This document shows, piece after piece, positions 1 through 5,767 of a stretch of 34,536 bases of DNA. The notes under the pieces were generated by a model, which made no database searches, was not told the origin of the DNA, and saw nothing but the letters and a program-made list of their open reading frames with translations. The translations under genes were made by a program, and so were the position numbers. Numbering within the stretch: position 1 is the stretch's first letter; every line of letters begins with the position of its first letter. Where the stretch lies: IMG/VR virus record IMGVR_UViG_3300020171_000086, positions 1 to 34,536 of that record; one strand, given 5' to 3'. The stretch is from a virus.

Positions 1-116
1 CGGCCTGGGTTCAACTGAAACCATGATAAAATCTGATCCTGTTGTGTCTTAGCCTGCAAGCAGGATCGAGCGAGCTGGTCGCCGGTTTCGGCGTTTGTAT
101 TAAAATAAGTTCTCAT
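1..116 (-). CDS. partial small phage protein, N-terminus only (possible winged-helix protein)
   Basis: An open minus-strand frame starts at ATG 116-114 and runs off the window edge without a stop, giving about 38 residues that begin MRTYFNTNAETGDQL. The start shares an ATGA overlap with the stop of the C5 methyltransferase gene, so the two are probably translationally coupled. The piece ..QQDQILSWFQLNPG resembles the first helix of small phage winged-helix proteins, which continue with a second DNA-binding helix. That resemblance is from memory and cannot be tested because the rest lies outside the window. The frame and coupling are seen; the function is inferred. Confidence 0.6.
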   Translation of the reverse strand, partial: MRTYFNTNAETGDQLARSCLQAKTQQDQILSWFQLNPG

Positions 117-814
117 CTCTTCAAATAATCCATTAACTGCTTTCCGATATATTCCGTATAGTCCGGCGGTATTGATTGGGTTAATTCTTTGCGTGTCATC
201 CAGTCAATTCCCATTGCATCGCGCCACTCCGCAGCCGTACCCTTTGACACATTTCTATGCACCGTTCCCCATGACTTCCAGCGACCAGCACCGCCAGCGA
301 TAGAATAATAACCTTCTCCAATACGTTTTCCTTTATGGCTCAGGTGTGTCGGCTGAAAAATTAGATGGGAAATTTCAAAGTTCCGATGTCTGAAAACCTT
401 TAGGCCGAACATTAAACCACAGAGTTGAATAGTACTTTGCATCGGCGCATGAATGACGTTTTCGATTATCCAAAAACCACCGCGGCGGTAGAACTTTTCA
501 CGAATTGGCGATAGACAGTCAGGATATATTTTTCCGTTGTTTCGATGCACACTTGAAGCCTTGCTCCATTTCTGACACGGCGGGCTCGCATGAATTACGT
601 CAAAACCATCCAGCGGATAGGTGAGGGCGTCTGCTTGGTGAAATTCAAACGGGTAGTGCGGTTGTGGGTTTATATCGACCCCGACAACCTCAAACCCGGT
701 TCGATGGTATCCCATTGCCGCGCCACCAGCTCCGCAAAATAAATCAAGTAATTTTGGTTTCATCAAAACCCCGCTGTCATCGCCGGGACGCTCTCCGGCG
801 TAGTAGGATTTCAT
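113..814 (-). CDS. C5-cytosine DNA methyltransferase (phage type, short)
   Basis: This enzyme should transfer a methyl group from S-adenosylmethionine to C5 of cytosine in DNA. Motif I (LLDLFCGAGG), motif IV with the catalytic Cys (ASPPCQ), motif VI (IIENV), a motif VIII-like FRHRNF and the C-terminal motif X-like EYIGKQLMDYL are all present in order. At about 233 aa it is short for the family and the target-recognition region between motifs VIII and IX is small, as in other phage enzymes. The start at 814 overlaps the upstream stop as ATGA; a second start at 763, just before motif I, is also possible (216 aa). It probably protects phage DNA from restriction. It is the second methyltransferase in the window and of a different class from the one at 31.1-31.9 kb. 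Confidence 0.9.
   Translation of the reverse strand: MKSYYAGERPGDDSGVLMKPKLLDLFCGAGGAAMGYHRTGFEVVGVDINPQPHYPFEFHQADALTYPLDGFDVIHASPPCQKWSKASSVHRNNGKIYPDCLSPIREKFYRRGGFWIIENVIHAPMQSTIQLCGLMFGLKVFRHRNFEISHLIFQPTHLSHKGKRIGEGYYSIAGGAGRWKSWGTVHRNVSKGTAAEWRDAMGIDWMTRKELTQSIPPDYTEYIGKQLMDYLKR
764..799. repeat. copy 1 of a 36-bp duplicated segment
   Basis: This segment matches 1221-1256 at 33 of 36 positions; the three differences are adjacent. In copy 2 it encodes the C-terminus and stop of the small gene at 1220-1507. Here it lies across the start of the methyltransferase gene, and the alternative frame still reads PESVPAMTAGF followed by a stop. It therefore looks like a leftover gene end brought in by duplication or recombination. 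Confidence 0.75.
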
Positions 815-984
815 TTTATTTCTTCTTTGCAAAATTTATGGGATTCGGAAAACGCCTCGGCTTGCTTTATAAGGTCATTTACTGCCGCTGGAAGATGAAC
901 AGTCCGGCTTTCCCCGCAGCATTTACAAGTCATAACGGGCGGCTGCTTTTCGTGATTAAGGAATATCCAGCGCGGTATTTTCAT
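811..984 (-). CDS. small Cys-rich phage protein (57 aa)
   Basis: The reading frame starts with ATG 984-982 (another in-frame ATG lies at 987) and ends TGA 813-811. It encodes MKIPRWIFLNHEKQ.. followed by MTCKCCGES and a helical C-terminus containing one more Cys (..HKFCKEE). The CxCC cluster with a later His/Cys suggests metal binding. It overlaps the upstream gene by about 29 bases and the methyltransferase start by ATGA, typical of a tightly packed phage operon. Small proteins with a TCKxCG..HLP..DDxIKQ pattern occur in phages, but their function is unknown to me. Confidence 0.65.
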   Translation of the reverse strand: MKIPRWIFLNHEKQPPVMTCKCCGESRTVHLPAAVNDLIKQAEAFSESHKFCKEEIK

Positions 985-1207
985 CATCTTTTATCCTTTT
1001 GGTGCTGTCTTGTAGTTCGTTGTGGATGCTTATCCCCGGATTCGTTACCGCCCCGTTGTTACGAATATCAGCCCATGACCACGATTCAGCGCCATCAACA
1101 TGTAGATGAAAGTTAATTTCTCCTTTTGGTAGTTCTGGATGATTCGTTTCTTTTAAAATTGCTTGCACCTTATCCGCTATTTCTCTTTTTTGTCTTACTG
1201 AAAACAT
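956..1207 (-). CDS. hypothetical phage protein (83 aa)
   Basis: The protein is an 83-aa chain starting MFSVRQKREIADKVQAIL with a good ribosome site (GGAGGAG upstream of the ATG). The N-terminus is predicted helical; the middle (FHLHVDGAESWSWADIRNNG) looks like beta strands. There are no Cys pairs, membrane segment or known motif. It sits between two small Cys-rich genes in the leftward accessory operon and its end overlaps the next gene. I do not recognise the family and assign no function. Confidence 0.6.
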   Translation of the reverse strand: MFSVRQKREIADKVQAILKETNHPELPKGEINFHLHVDGAESWSWADIRNNGAVTNPGISIHNELQDSTKRIKDDENTALDIP

Positions 1208-1219
1208 TTTCTCCTCCTT

Positions 1220-1507
1220 TCAAAACCCCGCATCCATCGCCGGGACGCTCTCCGGCATCGTTTCTTTCGCCGCTTCCAATCGCCGCTGGAACAACATTTC
1301 TTCCAGCCATGTCGGATAAATCCGCGCGTACTCCGCGCACTTCTCGCAGACCGGCAATTTCATTTTGTCACAGTGGACGCTGTTAATCTCAGCATTGACG
1401 AAATATGTTGCATTCCCGTTCACTCCGTGGCAGCAGAAACATGGGAATGAGCCCGGCTCCGGCGTGATGGTTTTCCATACTATCGGTTCGATCGATGTGA
1501 TTCGCAT
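1220..1507 (-). CDS. small putative zinc-binding protein (95 aa)
   Basis: The product carries two Cys pairs, FPCFCCHG near residue 25 and LPVCEKCAEY near residue 55, spaced as in a treble-clef or zinc-ribbon fold. The remainder is helical (TWLEEMLFQRRLEAAKE). The start at 1507 has GGAG eight bases upstream. Its last 12 codons lie in the 36-bp segment that is repeated at the methyltransferase start. A DNA- or protein-binding accessory role is an inference from the Cys pairs only. Confidence 0.65.
   Translation of the reverse strand: MRITSIEPIVWKTITPEPGSFPCFCCHGVNGNATYFVNAEINSVHCDKMKLPVCEKCAEYARIYPTWLEEMLFQRRLEAAKETMPESVPAMDAGF
1221..1256. repeat. copy 2 of a 36-bp duplicated segment
   Basis: This is the partner of 764-799, differing at three adjacent bases. 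It encodes the last residues and stop codon of the small gene at 1220-1507, so this copy is probably the original. Confidence 0.75.
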
Positions 1508-1543
1508 GGCGTGATCTCCTTATGATTAGTAGTTAGTGATTTG

Positions 1544-1819
1544 TTATTCTGGATCGCTTTCCCAGGCATCGTCATTTTCAGCTTGGGTAGGAACACGAAC
1601 GCCCGGCTGTTCGACAACCGGCATATTCCAAATGTCATTAAAAAGCCCTTCGCCAATATAGCCCAGTTTGTTCCCGGCCGGATCTTTACAGACAAACCGG
1701 CCTAATAGTTTTTCAACCGTCAGAGTGTTCGGCGGCACAAACGCTGCGGGAACATCCTCTCCACGGTCAAAATATATTTCTCTTAGATCTATTTCAGACC
1801 GCTTGATTATTATTCTCAT
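1544..1819 (-). CDS. hypothetical phage protein (91 aa)
   Basis: A 91-aa acidic protein starting MRIIIKRSEIDLREIYF and ending in a polar, Asp/Glu-rich tail (..NDDAWESDPE). The middle contains FVCKDPAGNKLGYIGEGLF, with no recognisable motif. Start and spacing fit the leftward operon (GGAGATGACGCC upstream of ATG). The shorter frame at 1480-1695 on the same strand overlaps it and is taken as a shadow. Function unknown. Confidence 0.6.
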   Translation of the reverse strand: MRIIIKRSEIDLREIYFDRGEDVPAAFVPPNTLTVEKLLGRFVCKDPAGNKLGYIGEGLFNDIWNMPVVEQPGVRVPTQAENDDAWESDPE

Positions 1820-1832
1820 GGCGTCATCTCCT

Positions 1833-2357
1833 TTATCTTAGCGCGTTCATGATAATATCGATTGCTTCCCGCTCGGCCAATTTGTGGTAAATCTCCGGCG
1901 TTTCGGATAGGTCGATTGTGATAGTATAAGGACAATCCTTGAATATCGCTGGACCCTGGATAATTGCTCCCGGGTCGGCCTTTTTTGTGTACTTCCTCTT
2001 GTCACCAGCGGCTTTCTCGCGCTGCGCCTTGCGCCTGCAATCCTTGCAATTACTTACCCTGCCGCCTACCATTTCTTTATTTTTATCAAACTCGTCCAGC
2101 GGCTGCGGTTTCCCGCCATGCTTACAATCCGGCTTGCTGCAAATTTTAGTTTCTCCCATTTTTTTATAGTCCTTTCCGGCGTCATAATCGGCGCCGACTG
2201 ATACGGTTTGACCGCCGCCGTTGACCGCCAAAATAGGCTGCATGTCATTGGCTCTGCCCATGCTGCGGACGTATTCGATCCGTTTTTCGCATTGCGTGCA
2301 TTTCGGATCGTTTTTACTCTCCGTTAGATGCTCGCATTCTCGGCATGGATTTTTCAT
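1833..2357 (-). CDS. Cys-rich putative zinc-finger protein (174 aa)
   Basis: The N-terminus has two close Cys pairs (CRECEHL and CTQCEKRI), and the middle has a second cluster: CSKPDCKHGGKPQPLDEF followed by VSNCKDCRRKAQRE. The second cluster has the layout of HNH-associated zinc modules (CxxxxC, then CxxC followed by basic residues) but no His-Asn-His catalytic core follows. The C-terminus (DLSETPEIYHKLAEREA) is helical. It could be a DNA-binding regulator. Metal binding is inferred from the Cys spacing; the target is unknown. Confidence 0.7.
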   Translation of the reverse strand: MKNPCRECEHLTESKNDPKCTQCEKRIEYVRSMGRANDMQPILAVNGGGQTVSVGADYDAGKDYKKMGETKICSKPDCKHGGKPQPLDEFDKNKEMVGGRVSNCKDCRRKAQREKAAGDKRKYTKKADPGAIIQGPAIFKDCPYTITIDLSETPEIYHKLAEREAIDIIMNALR

Positions 2358-2369
2358 GGCGGGCCTCCG

Positions 2370-3062
2370 TTAAAAGTTGTATGTAAACCCAAGAGTGACA
2401 GCGTATCCGCTCAATTTCATGCTATCGTACTTCTGCCAATTCCATTTGCGGTTGTCGTAGTAAGCATCAACAATCGTGTCGAACGTCAAAAGCCGGTACA
2501 TGGCACCGGCCGTAAATGATAAATTTTTAGTGATTTCAGCGTTATAATTAAAGCCGAATATGCCGCCAAAATTCCCGCTTACATTCATATTGTATTCGTC
2601 CCATTCGTAAGGGACTCCGTTTAGTGGGACTGAATATTCTTTTGCGAGATATATGTGAAAACGATCCCAATAACTCCAGTTTTTATCGGTGGGCTTGATG
2701 CTGGAATTATTTAATTCCCAGATCGGCTCGAACCATCCGGCGTTCACGAATAATTTAAAATCTTTTACCAGTTCTTTTGAGAATCCAAGCCCGGCTCCGA
2801 TTACCTGAAAGTGCGGGAGCGGCTGACCGTTCAGGCCAAAGGATGATATATTTTCAAACGAAAGCCATGGGTAGATTTGCAGCGGATTGTCGTTGAATAA
2901 TTTTTCACCGGTGATGATGACCCCATCCGATGACGGATTGTTGATGTCCTCGGATGACTCCATTATCATTTTGAAATATGATGCGTTAAATTCTGCTGCG
3001 GATGCGGGGAGCGAGAACAATAAAATCAATAGTATCGTTATCGTGATGGTTAGTTTTTTCAT
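2370..3062 (-). CDS. secreted outer-membrane beta-barrel-like protein
   Basis: The 230-aa protein starts with a clear signal peptide: MKKL, a hydrophobic run of about 15 residues, and a cleavage site after PASA at about residue 22. The mature part has alternating hydrophobic and polar residues with many Tyr, Trp and Phe, and ends GFTYNF; a terminal Phe is the usual outer-membrane assembly signal. It has no Cys and no lipobox. The likely location is the host outer membrane. Phage outer-membrane proteins can alter the host surface or block superinfection, but this role is inferred. Its place directly downstream of the probable regulator suggests expression in the lysogen or early in infection. 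Confidence 0.7.
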   Translation of the reverse strand: MKKLTITITILLILLFSLPASAAEFNASYFKMIMESSEDINNPSSDGVIITGEKLFNDNPLQIYPWLSFENISSFGLNGQPLPHFQVIGAGLGFSKELVKDFKLFVNAGWFEPIWELNNSSIKPTDKNWSYWDRFHIYLAKEYSVPLNGVPYEWDEYNMNVSGNFGGIFGFNYNAEITKNLSFTAGAMYRLLTFDTIVDAYYDNRKWNWQKYDSMKLSGYAVTLGFTYNF

Positions 3063-3102
3063 GGTGGGCCTCGTTTTGGGTTAGAAAATCATGTTGCCAT
3101 TT

Positions 3103-3474
3103 CTAAACAATAACGGCCCTTAGAAACATCTCAACCTGTTTTTCGTCTTTTTCTGCCATTGCCATAACCATTAGCAGGATGCGCTCTCTCGCCGTCCTTG
3201 CCTCTTTTAACAAAAGCCCAATCTCTTTTGCCACGGTGTTTTCTCCTATTAGGTTTTTGAGTCCATCCAGCAGGGCAACGCACTTTTGGTATGAAAACGC
3301 CCTTCCAGCAATAGTTTCTTTAGTGTTTGCTTTTTTGCGGAGTTCTGAAATTCTGCTTTGGTATCGTGGATCATCCCAGGCGGCTTTGGCCCATTCCTGA
3401 TCGCGGACTTGGTGGTTTTTGGCGATTGTATCAAGCGCAGTAAAAACACTTATTTTTATAATTCCATTCTTCAT
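3103..3474 (-). CDS. probable phage regulator (123 aa)
   Basis: This is the first gene of the leftward unit and faces a divergent promoter region with repeated elements, the place where phage repressors usually sit. The N-terminal half (VFTALDTIAKNHQ.. then ISELRKKA) could hold a helix-turn-helix; the C-terminal half is strongly helical (VAKEIGLLLKEARTARERIL). I do not recognise a named family. The ATG at 3474 has no Shine-Dalgarno sequence and lies only about 11 bases from a putative -10 box, so the mRNA may be almost leaderless, like lambda cI from PRM. The regulator role rests mainly on context. Confidence 0.55.
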   Translation of the reverse strand: MKNGIIKISVFTALDTIAKNHQVRDQEWAKAAWDDPRYQSRISELRKKANTKETIAGRAFSYQKCVALLDGLKNLIGENTVAKEIGLLLKEARTARERILLMVMAMAEKDEKQVEMFLRAVIV

Positions 3475-3484
3475 TGTGACTATA

Positions 3485-3513
3485 CCTATAAAATATTAAA
3501 TAAACAAAGTCAA
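3485..3513 (-). promoter_or_regulatory. putative leftward sigma70-like promoter
   Basis: On the minus strand TTGACT (3513-3508) is followed after 17 bases by TATAGG (3490-3485). The expected transcription start is near 3478, only a few bases before the ATG of the regulator gene at 3474. Confidence 0.45.
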
Positions 3514-3518
3514 GAAAA

Positions 3519-3585
3519 ATATACCGCTTGTTAAAAAATAAAAATACCGCTATTGTAAATTAATGGTTGACAACATATACCGCTT
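3519..3585. promoter_or_regulatory. three ATACCGCT repeat elements (candidate operators)
   Basis: ATATACCGCTT occurs identically at 3519-3529 and 3575-3585, with an imperfect copy ATACCGCTAT at 3544-3553. The first is just upstream of the leftward -35 box and the third lies inside the spacer of the rightward promoter, so a protein bound to these sites could affect both directions. The arrangement resembles three-part phage operators. Binding is inferred. Confidence 0.5.
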
Positions 3586-3595
3586 CAAATAGTAT
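3567..3595 (+). promoter_or_regulatory. rightward sigma70-like promoter
   Basis: TTGACA at 3567-3572 and TAGTAT at 3590-3595 are separated by exactly 17 bases. The spacer contains one copy of the ATATACCGCTT element. It should drive the small rightward genes from 3683 onward. Confidence 0.65.
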
Positions 3596-3682
3596 AACTA
3601 AACATCAAGGAGAAAATAAAAATAGCAGGCGGCGGGGAAAGCCAAGCGAGTACCCGCCAGTCAAACTCACGGAGGAAATCAG

Positions 3683-3850
3683 ATGAAATATTTTTTAGAG
3701 ATTAAGCCAGCAATCAAACCGGAAGACAGGCACAAGATTGAAGATGCGCTCAAAATGGCGGGATACGATGTCCACGGCGGCGGACAAATGGTTGACGGGT
3801 CTTCCTGTGACATATCGTTTTTCAAGGAACCCCCCACGGCATCGGTATAG
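3683..3850 (+). CDS. small conserved phage protein (55 aa)
   Basis: The frame starts at ATG 3683, nine bases after GGAGGAAA, and ends TAG 3848-3850. It encodes MKYFLEIKPAIKPEDRHKIE followed by a GYDVHGGGQ turn and CDISF near the end. I recall short phage and bacterial proteins with the same EDRxKIEDALKxxGYxVHGGG..CDISF pattern, but not a function. It is the first gene after the rightward promoter. The strong ribosome site and biased codon pattern make it a real gene. Confidence 0.7.
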   Translation: MKYFLEIKPAIKPEDRHKIEDALKMAGYDVHGGGQMVDGSSCDISFFKEPPTASV

Positions 3851-4003
3851 CGGGGAGTACCCGCCAATCAAAAAAATCCCGATCGGCCCGAACGTTTGCT
3901 CTGGCTACGGCTGGGGCATCCAGTGAAAACCCGAGAAGGATAAAAAAGTAAGTGCCATGCAGGGGAGTTAGCCGTTAGCCATGGCAAGCCCGAAGCCTCA
4001 GAC

Positions 4004-4138
4004 ATGGTTCTCAGACCAAAACGTGGGGCGGAAGGCAAGTCAGAGAAGGAGTGTTGTGCCCCCTATCCACTGCGCTATGACGGCCCAGGAGCCGGGGGAC
4101 GGTGCGAGAGGAAAATCAAGGAGGAGGTGTTTGAATGA
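4004..4138 (+). CDS. small putative zinc-ribbon protein (44 aa)
   Basis: The frame MVLRPKRGAEGKSEKECC.. contains CCAPYPLRYDGPGAGGRC and ends KIKEEVFE. The three Cys residues could bind metal. The stop TGA overlaps the ATG of the next gene as ATGA, which supports translation of this frame. The frame is open upstream to about 3943, but no better start with a ribosome site is seen, so the start is uncertain. Function unknown. Confidence 0.45.
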   Translation: MVLRPKRGAEGKSEKECCAPYPLRYDGPGAGGRCERKIKEEVFE

Positions 4139-4839
4139 AACTAGAAGGCTGTACCAGTATAAGCTGTAATAATTTTAATTGTGATTATTGCAAAAGGTGT
4201 TCACACGCTGTCTATTTTGGCTTTGGAAAGGATGAGTTTGGTAAGGTATGGAGGTGGACCTTTAATTCAATGTTTGGGCCGATGTTTAAAGATAAAAAAG
4301 GGGATGATATTTTGTGTCAGCCAGAAGCTAATAGTCCTGCTTGGGTTCTGTTTGAATTGTGGCAATATCGTTTTTGCCATGACAAAAAACACCCACTTCG
4401 TAATGTTTTAAACAATATGAAAACGCGGTGCTACAATACAAAAGACAAATTATATTTCCGTTATGGTGGTCGAGGAATTAAGGTTTGTGAAAAATGGATG
4501 GAAAACTCCAACTCTTTCTATGCGTTTGCGTTGTCAAACGGTTGGGACGCAGGGTTACAAATAGACAGAAAAGACAATAATGGAGATTATGAACCAGATA
4601 ATTGTAGGTTTATTACATCTTTGGAAAACAATCGTAACAGACTTGGGACTGAGAAAAGCATAAAAACCCTTAGCGATAACGGGGAAAAATGCAGGAAGAA
4701 GGTTAAAAACATATCAACCGGAGATGTTTTTATTTCCGGCACTCACGCAGCAAGGAGTTTAGGCTTCCATGAAAACGCTGTTAGAAAAGCAATCAACAGA
4801 AATACCCGTTGTGGTGGTGATTATTGGGAATATGTATAA
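4135..4839 (+). CDS. HNH/AP2-type homing endonuclease fused to a Cys-rich N-terminal domain
   Basis: The 234-aa product has three parts. Residues 1-85 begin with a Cys cluster (CTSISCNNFNCDYCKRC) and a segment rich in aromatic residues that is not typical of endonucleases. Residues 88-175 match phage HNH/AP2-like nucleases: MKTRCYN, YGGRGIKVCEKW, QIDRKDNNGDYEPDNCRF and NNRNR. The C-terminal 50 residues (VKNISTGDVFISGTHAARSL.. YWEYV) form a NUMOD-like DNA-binding repeat. It should cut a specific DNA target and spread its own gene. The ribosome site is strong (AGGAGGAGG) and the start is coupled to the preceding small gene. The N-terminal part may be the remains of an invaded gene. Confidence 0.75.
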   Translation: MKLEGCTSISCNNFNCDYCKRCSHAVYFGFGKDEFGKVWRWTFNSMFGPMFKDKKGDDILCQPEANSPAWVLFELWQYRFCHDKKHPLRNVLNNMKTRCYNTKDKLYFRYGGRGIKVCEKWMENSNSFYAFALSNGWDAGLQIDRKDNNGDYEPDNCRFITSLENNRNRLGTEKSIKTLSDNGEKCRKKVKNISTGDVFISGTHAARSLGFHENAVRKAINRNTRCGGDYWEYV

Positions 4840-4865
4840 TATGTAGAGAGCTGGCAAGGTAGGGG

Positions 4866-4892
4866 GCATAACCGACCAGTTGAGCGGGTTGT
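4866..4892. repeat. 27-bp direct repeat, copy 1
   Basis: GCATAACCGACCAGTTGAGC continuing to GGGTTGT at 4892 is repeated identically at 4983-5009, with a unit spacing of 117 bases. In this copy the flanks (CATAAC before, GTTATG after) can pair to form a hairpin. Confidence 0.8.
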
Positions 4893-4982
4893 TATGTGCC
4901 TTGTTTTCCTGGCTATTTTGGTTGATGACCGAACGTTAGTAGCACTAATCAGCAAAAGCGGAAATAGCCCGGACAAGAGGGC

Positions 4983-5009
4983 GCATAACCGACCAGTTGA
5001 GCGGGTTGT
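4983..5009. repeat. 27-bp direct repeat, copy 2
   Basis: This is identical to 4866-4892. The 117-base spacing is a multiple of three, so two of the frames read the same peptide in both copies (HNRPVERVV or ITDQLSGL). The flanking hairpin arm of copy 1 is not preserved here. Confidence 0.8.
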
Positions 5010-5222
5010 GGGAAGCGTGGCAAACGGGGATCGTATATCCTAACATGGGAAGATGCCTTAATCGAAGAGGAGGGGGCGTTTCCCGCAACCGCTCACTTAA
5101 CCGTTGGATGCGCCTGGCAGGGTGAGTCGTCAGGCACGGACTGAAGGCATTTTAATCTTGTCGGGCGCAACCGCCAACCGCCGCTTAACTTTACGTTATG
5201 GAATAAATCCATTGTGACATTT

Positions 5223-5242
5223 CTAATCAACCCCTAATCAAC
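5223..5242. repeat. CTAATCAAC direct repeat (possible integrase arm sites)
   Basis: CTAATCAAC occurs at 5223-5231 and again at 5234-5242, an 11-base period. It lies about 50 bases from the 3' end of the tRNA-like segment. Short direct repeats at one helical turn near a tRNA-type core are typical of arm-type binding sites of tyrosine integrases. Confidence 0.4.
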
Positions 5243-5292
5243 AATTCGGGTGTTTCCGAAAACGATAAAGTGCTTGAATTTAAAGGAAAAAA

Positions 5293-5352
5293 TGGTGCCG
5301 AAGGCCGGACTTGAACCGGCACGTTAAAGCGTAATCCCTTACTGGTTAAGGG
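5293..5352 (-). other. tRNA-Leu-like 3' fragment, candidate att core
   Basis: Read on the minus strand, the segment ends with a complete T arm (GCCGG, TTCAAGT, CCGGC), the acceptor 3' strand CTTCGGC, discriminator A and CCA at 5295-5293. The T-arm/acceptor end is nearly the same as E. coli tRNA-Leu of the leuX type, a common integration target. Before it is a sequence fitting a long variable arm and a hairpin with a 5-bp stem and 7-base loop at 5352-5336, but that loop lacks the expected U33. No D arm or 5' acceptor strand (GCCGAAG) follows within tRNA distance. It is therefore a 3' fragment, as expected in attP or attR. Confidence 0.6.
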
Positions 5353-5396
5353 CTTGCATGGGTTATAATCAAGTTGTTAGAAGGTTTGGGGGAAGG

Positions 5397-5609
5397 ATGA
5401 AAGCGGAAGAATTGGCAAGGCTGTTCCATGAAACATACGAACAGTTAGCTCCTGAGTTCGGCTACAAAACCCGTAAAGGCACAAGAGAATTTTCGGAGCA
5501 CACATCAAACGGACAATTAATGATAGCGGTATGCCGTGAAATCTTAACTGCGATAGGCACGACCAGTTCACGAGTTAAGCCCATACCAGAGAGGATAACA
5601 AAGGGATAA
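5397..5609 (+). CDS. small conserved phage protein (70 aa)
   Basis: The protein starts MKAEELARLFHETYEQLAPE and continues FGYKTR.. then NGQLMIAVCREIL. This matches a widespread family of small phage proteins with the pattern LAxxxHExYExLAPxFGYxTR..LMIAVCxEI; their function is not known to me. The start at 5397 is preferred over the longer frame from 5358 because the family begins here and a purine-rich GGGGGAAGG precedes it. The gene lies on the phage side of the tRNA-like segment. Confidence 0.75.
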   Translation: MKAEELARLFHETYEQLAPEFGYKTRKGTREFSEHTSNGQLMIAVCREILTAIGTTSSRVKPIPERITKG

Positions 5610-5767
5610 CCCCGTCAGCGGATGCAGCGTTGGAGGATAGACGGGTGGTAGACATGGGGAGGGTGAAGGAGGGGAGTGGCTCAGCTTCCTCCGTGGTCCC
5701 GTAGGTGGCCCATTAATAGCCAAACGGCTGTCAACTGTTATCCCCGGTTATTTTGTCGCCAATTTCT

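Larger units (their letters stand above)
4840..5292. other. region without a supported gene, with repeats
   Basis: No frame here has both a start codon and a ribosome site I trust. It contains a 27-bp direct repeat, several AACCG-type elements, and open frames without starts (one runs 65 codons beyond the HNH stop in the same frame; another reads GSYILTWEDALIEEE). These look like fragments of former genes. The right end leads into the tRNA-like att candidate. It may also carry untranslated RNA, but I see no known RNA fold. Confidence 0.5.

Noticed and set aside
3607-3682. Shine-Dalgarno AAGGAG followed by an open frame before the 3683 gene
   Set aside because: There is no ATG, GTG or TTG at the proper distance, only ATA; the shared SEYPPVK/GEYPPIKK pieces near 3650 and 3860 are too short to call a gene.
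4866-5210. Integron attC-like ends (GTTATGT, GTTGGAT, GTTATGG motifs with inverted CATAAC)
   Set aside because: The paired arms are only about 26 bases apart, too short for attC, the second repeat lacks the matching arm, and there is no integron integrase or cassette structure.
4100-5292. Group I or group II intron around the HNH gene
   Set aside because: I could not find convincing P/Q/R/S core elements or a domain V, and splice junctions cannot be set. A covariance-model search would decide.
5293-5380. A complete tRNA gene
   Set aside because: There is no D arm or 5' acceptor strand within tRNA distance, and the putative anticodon loop lacks U33.
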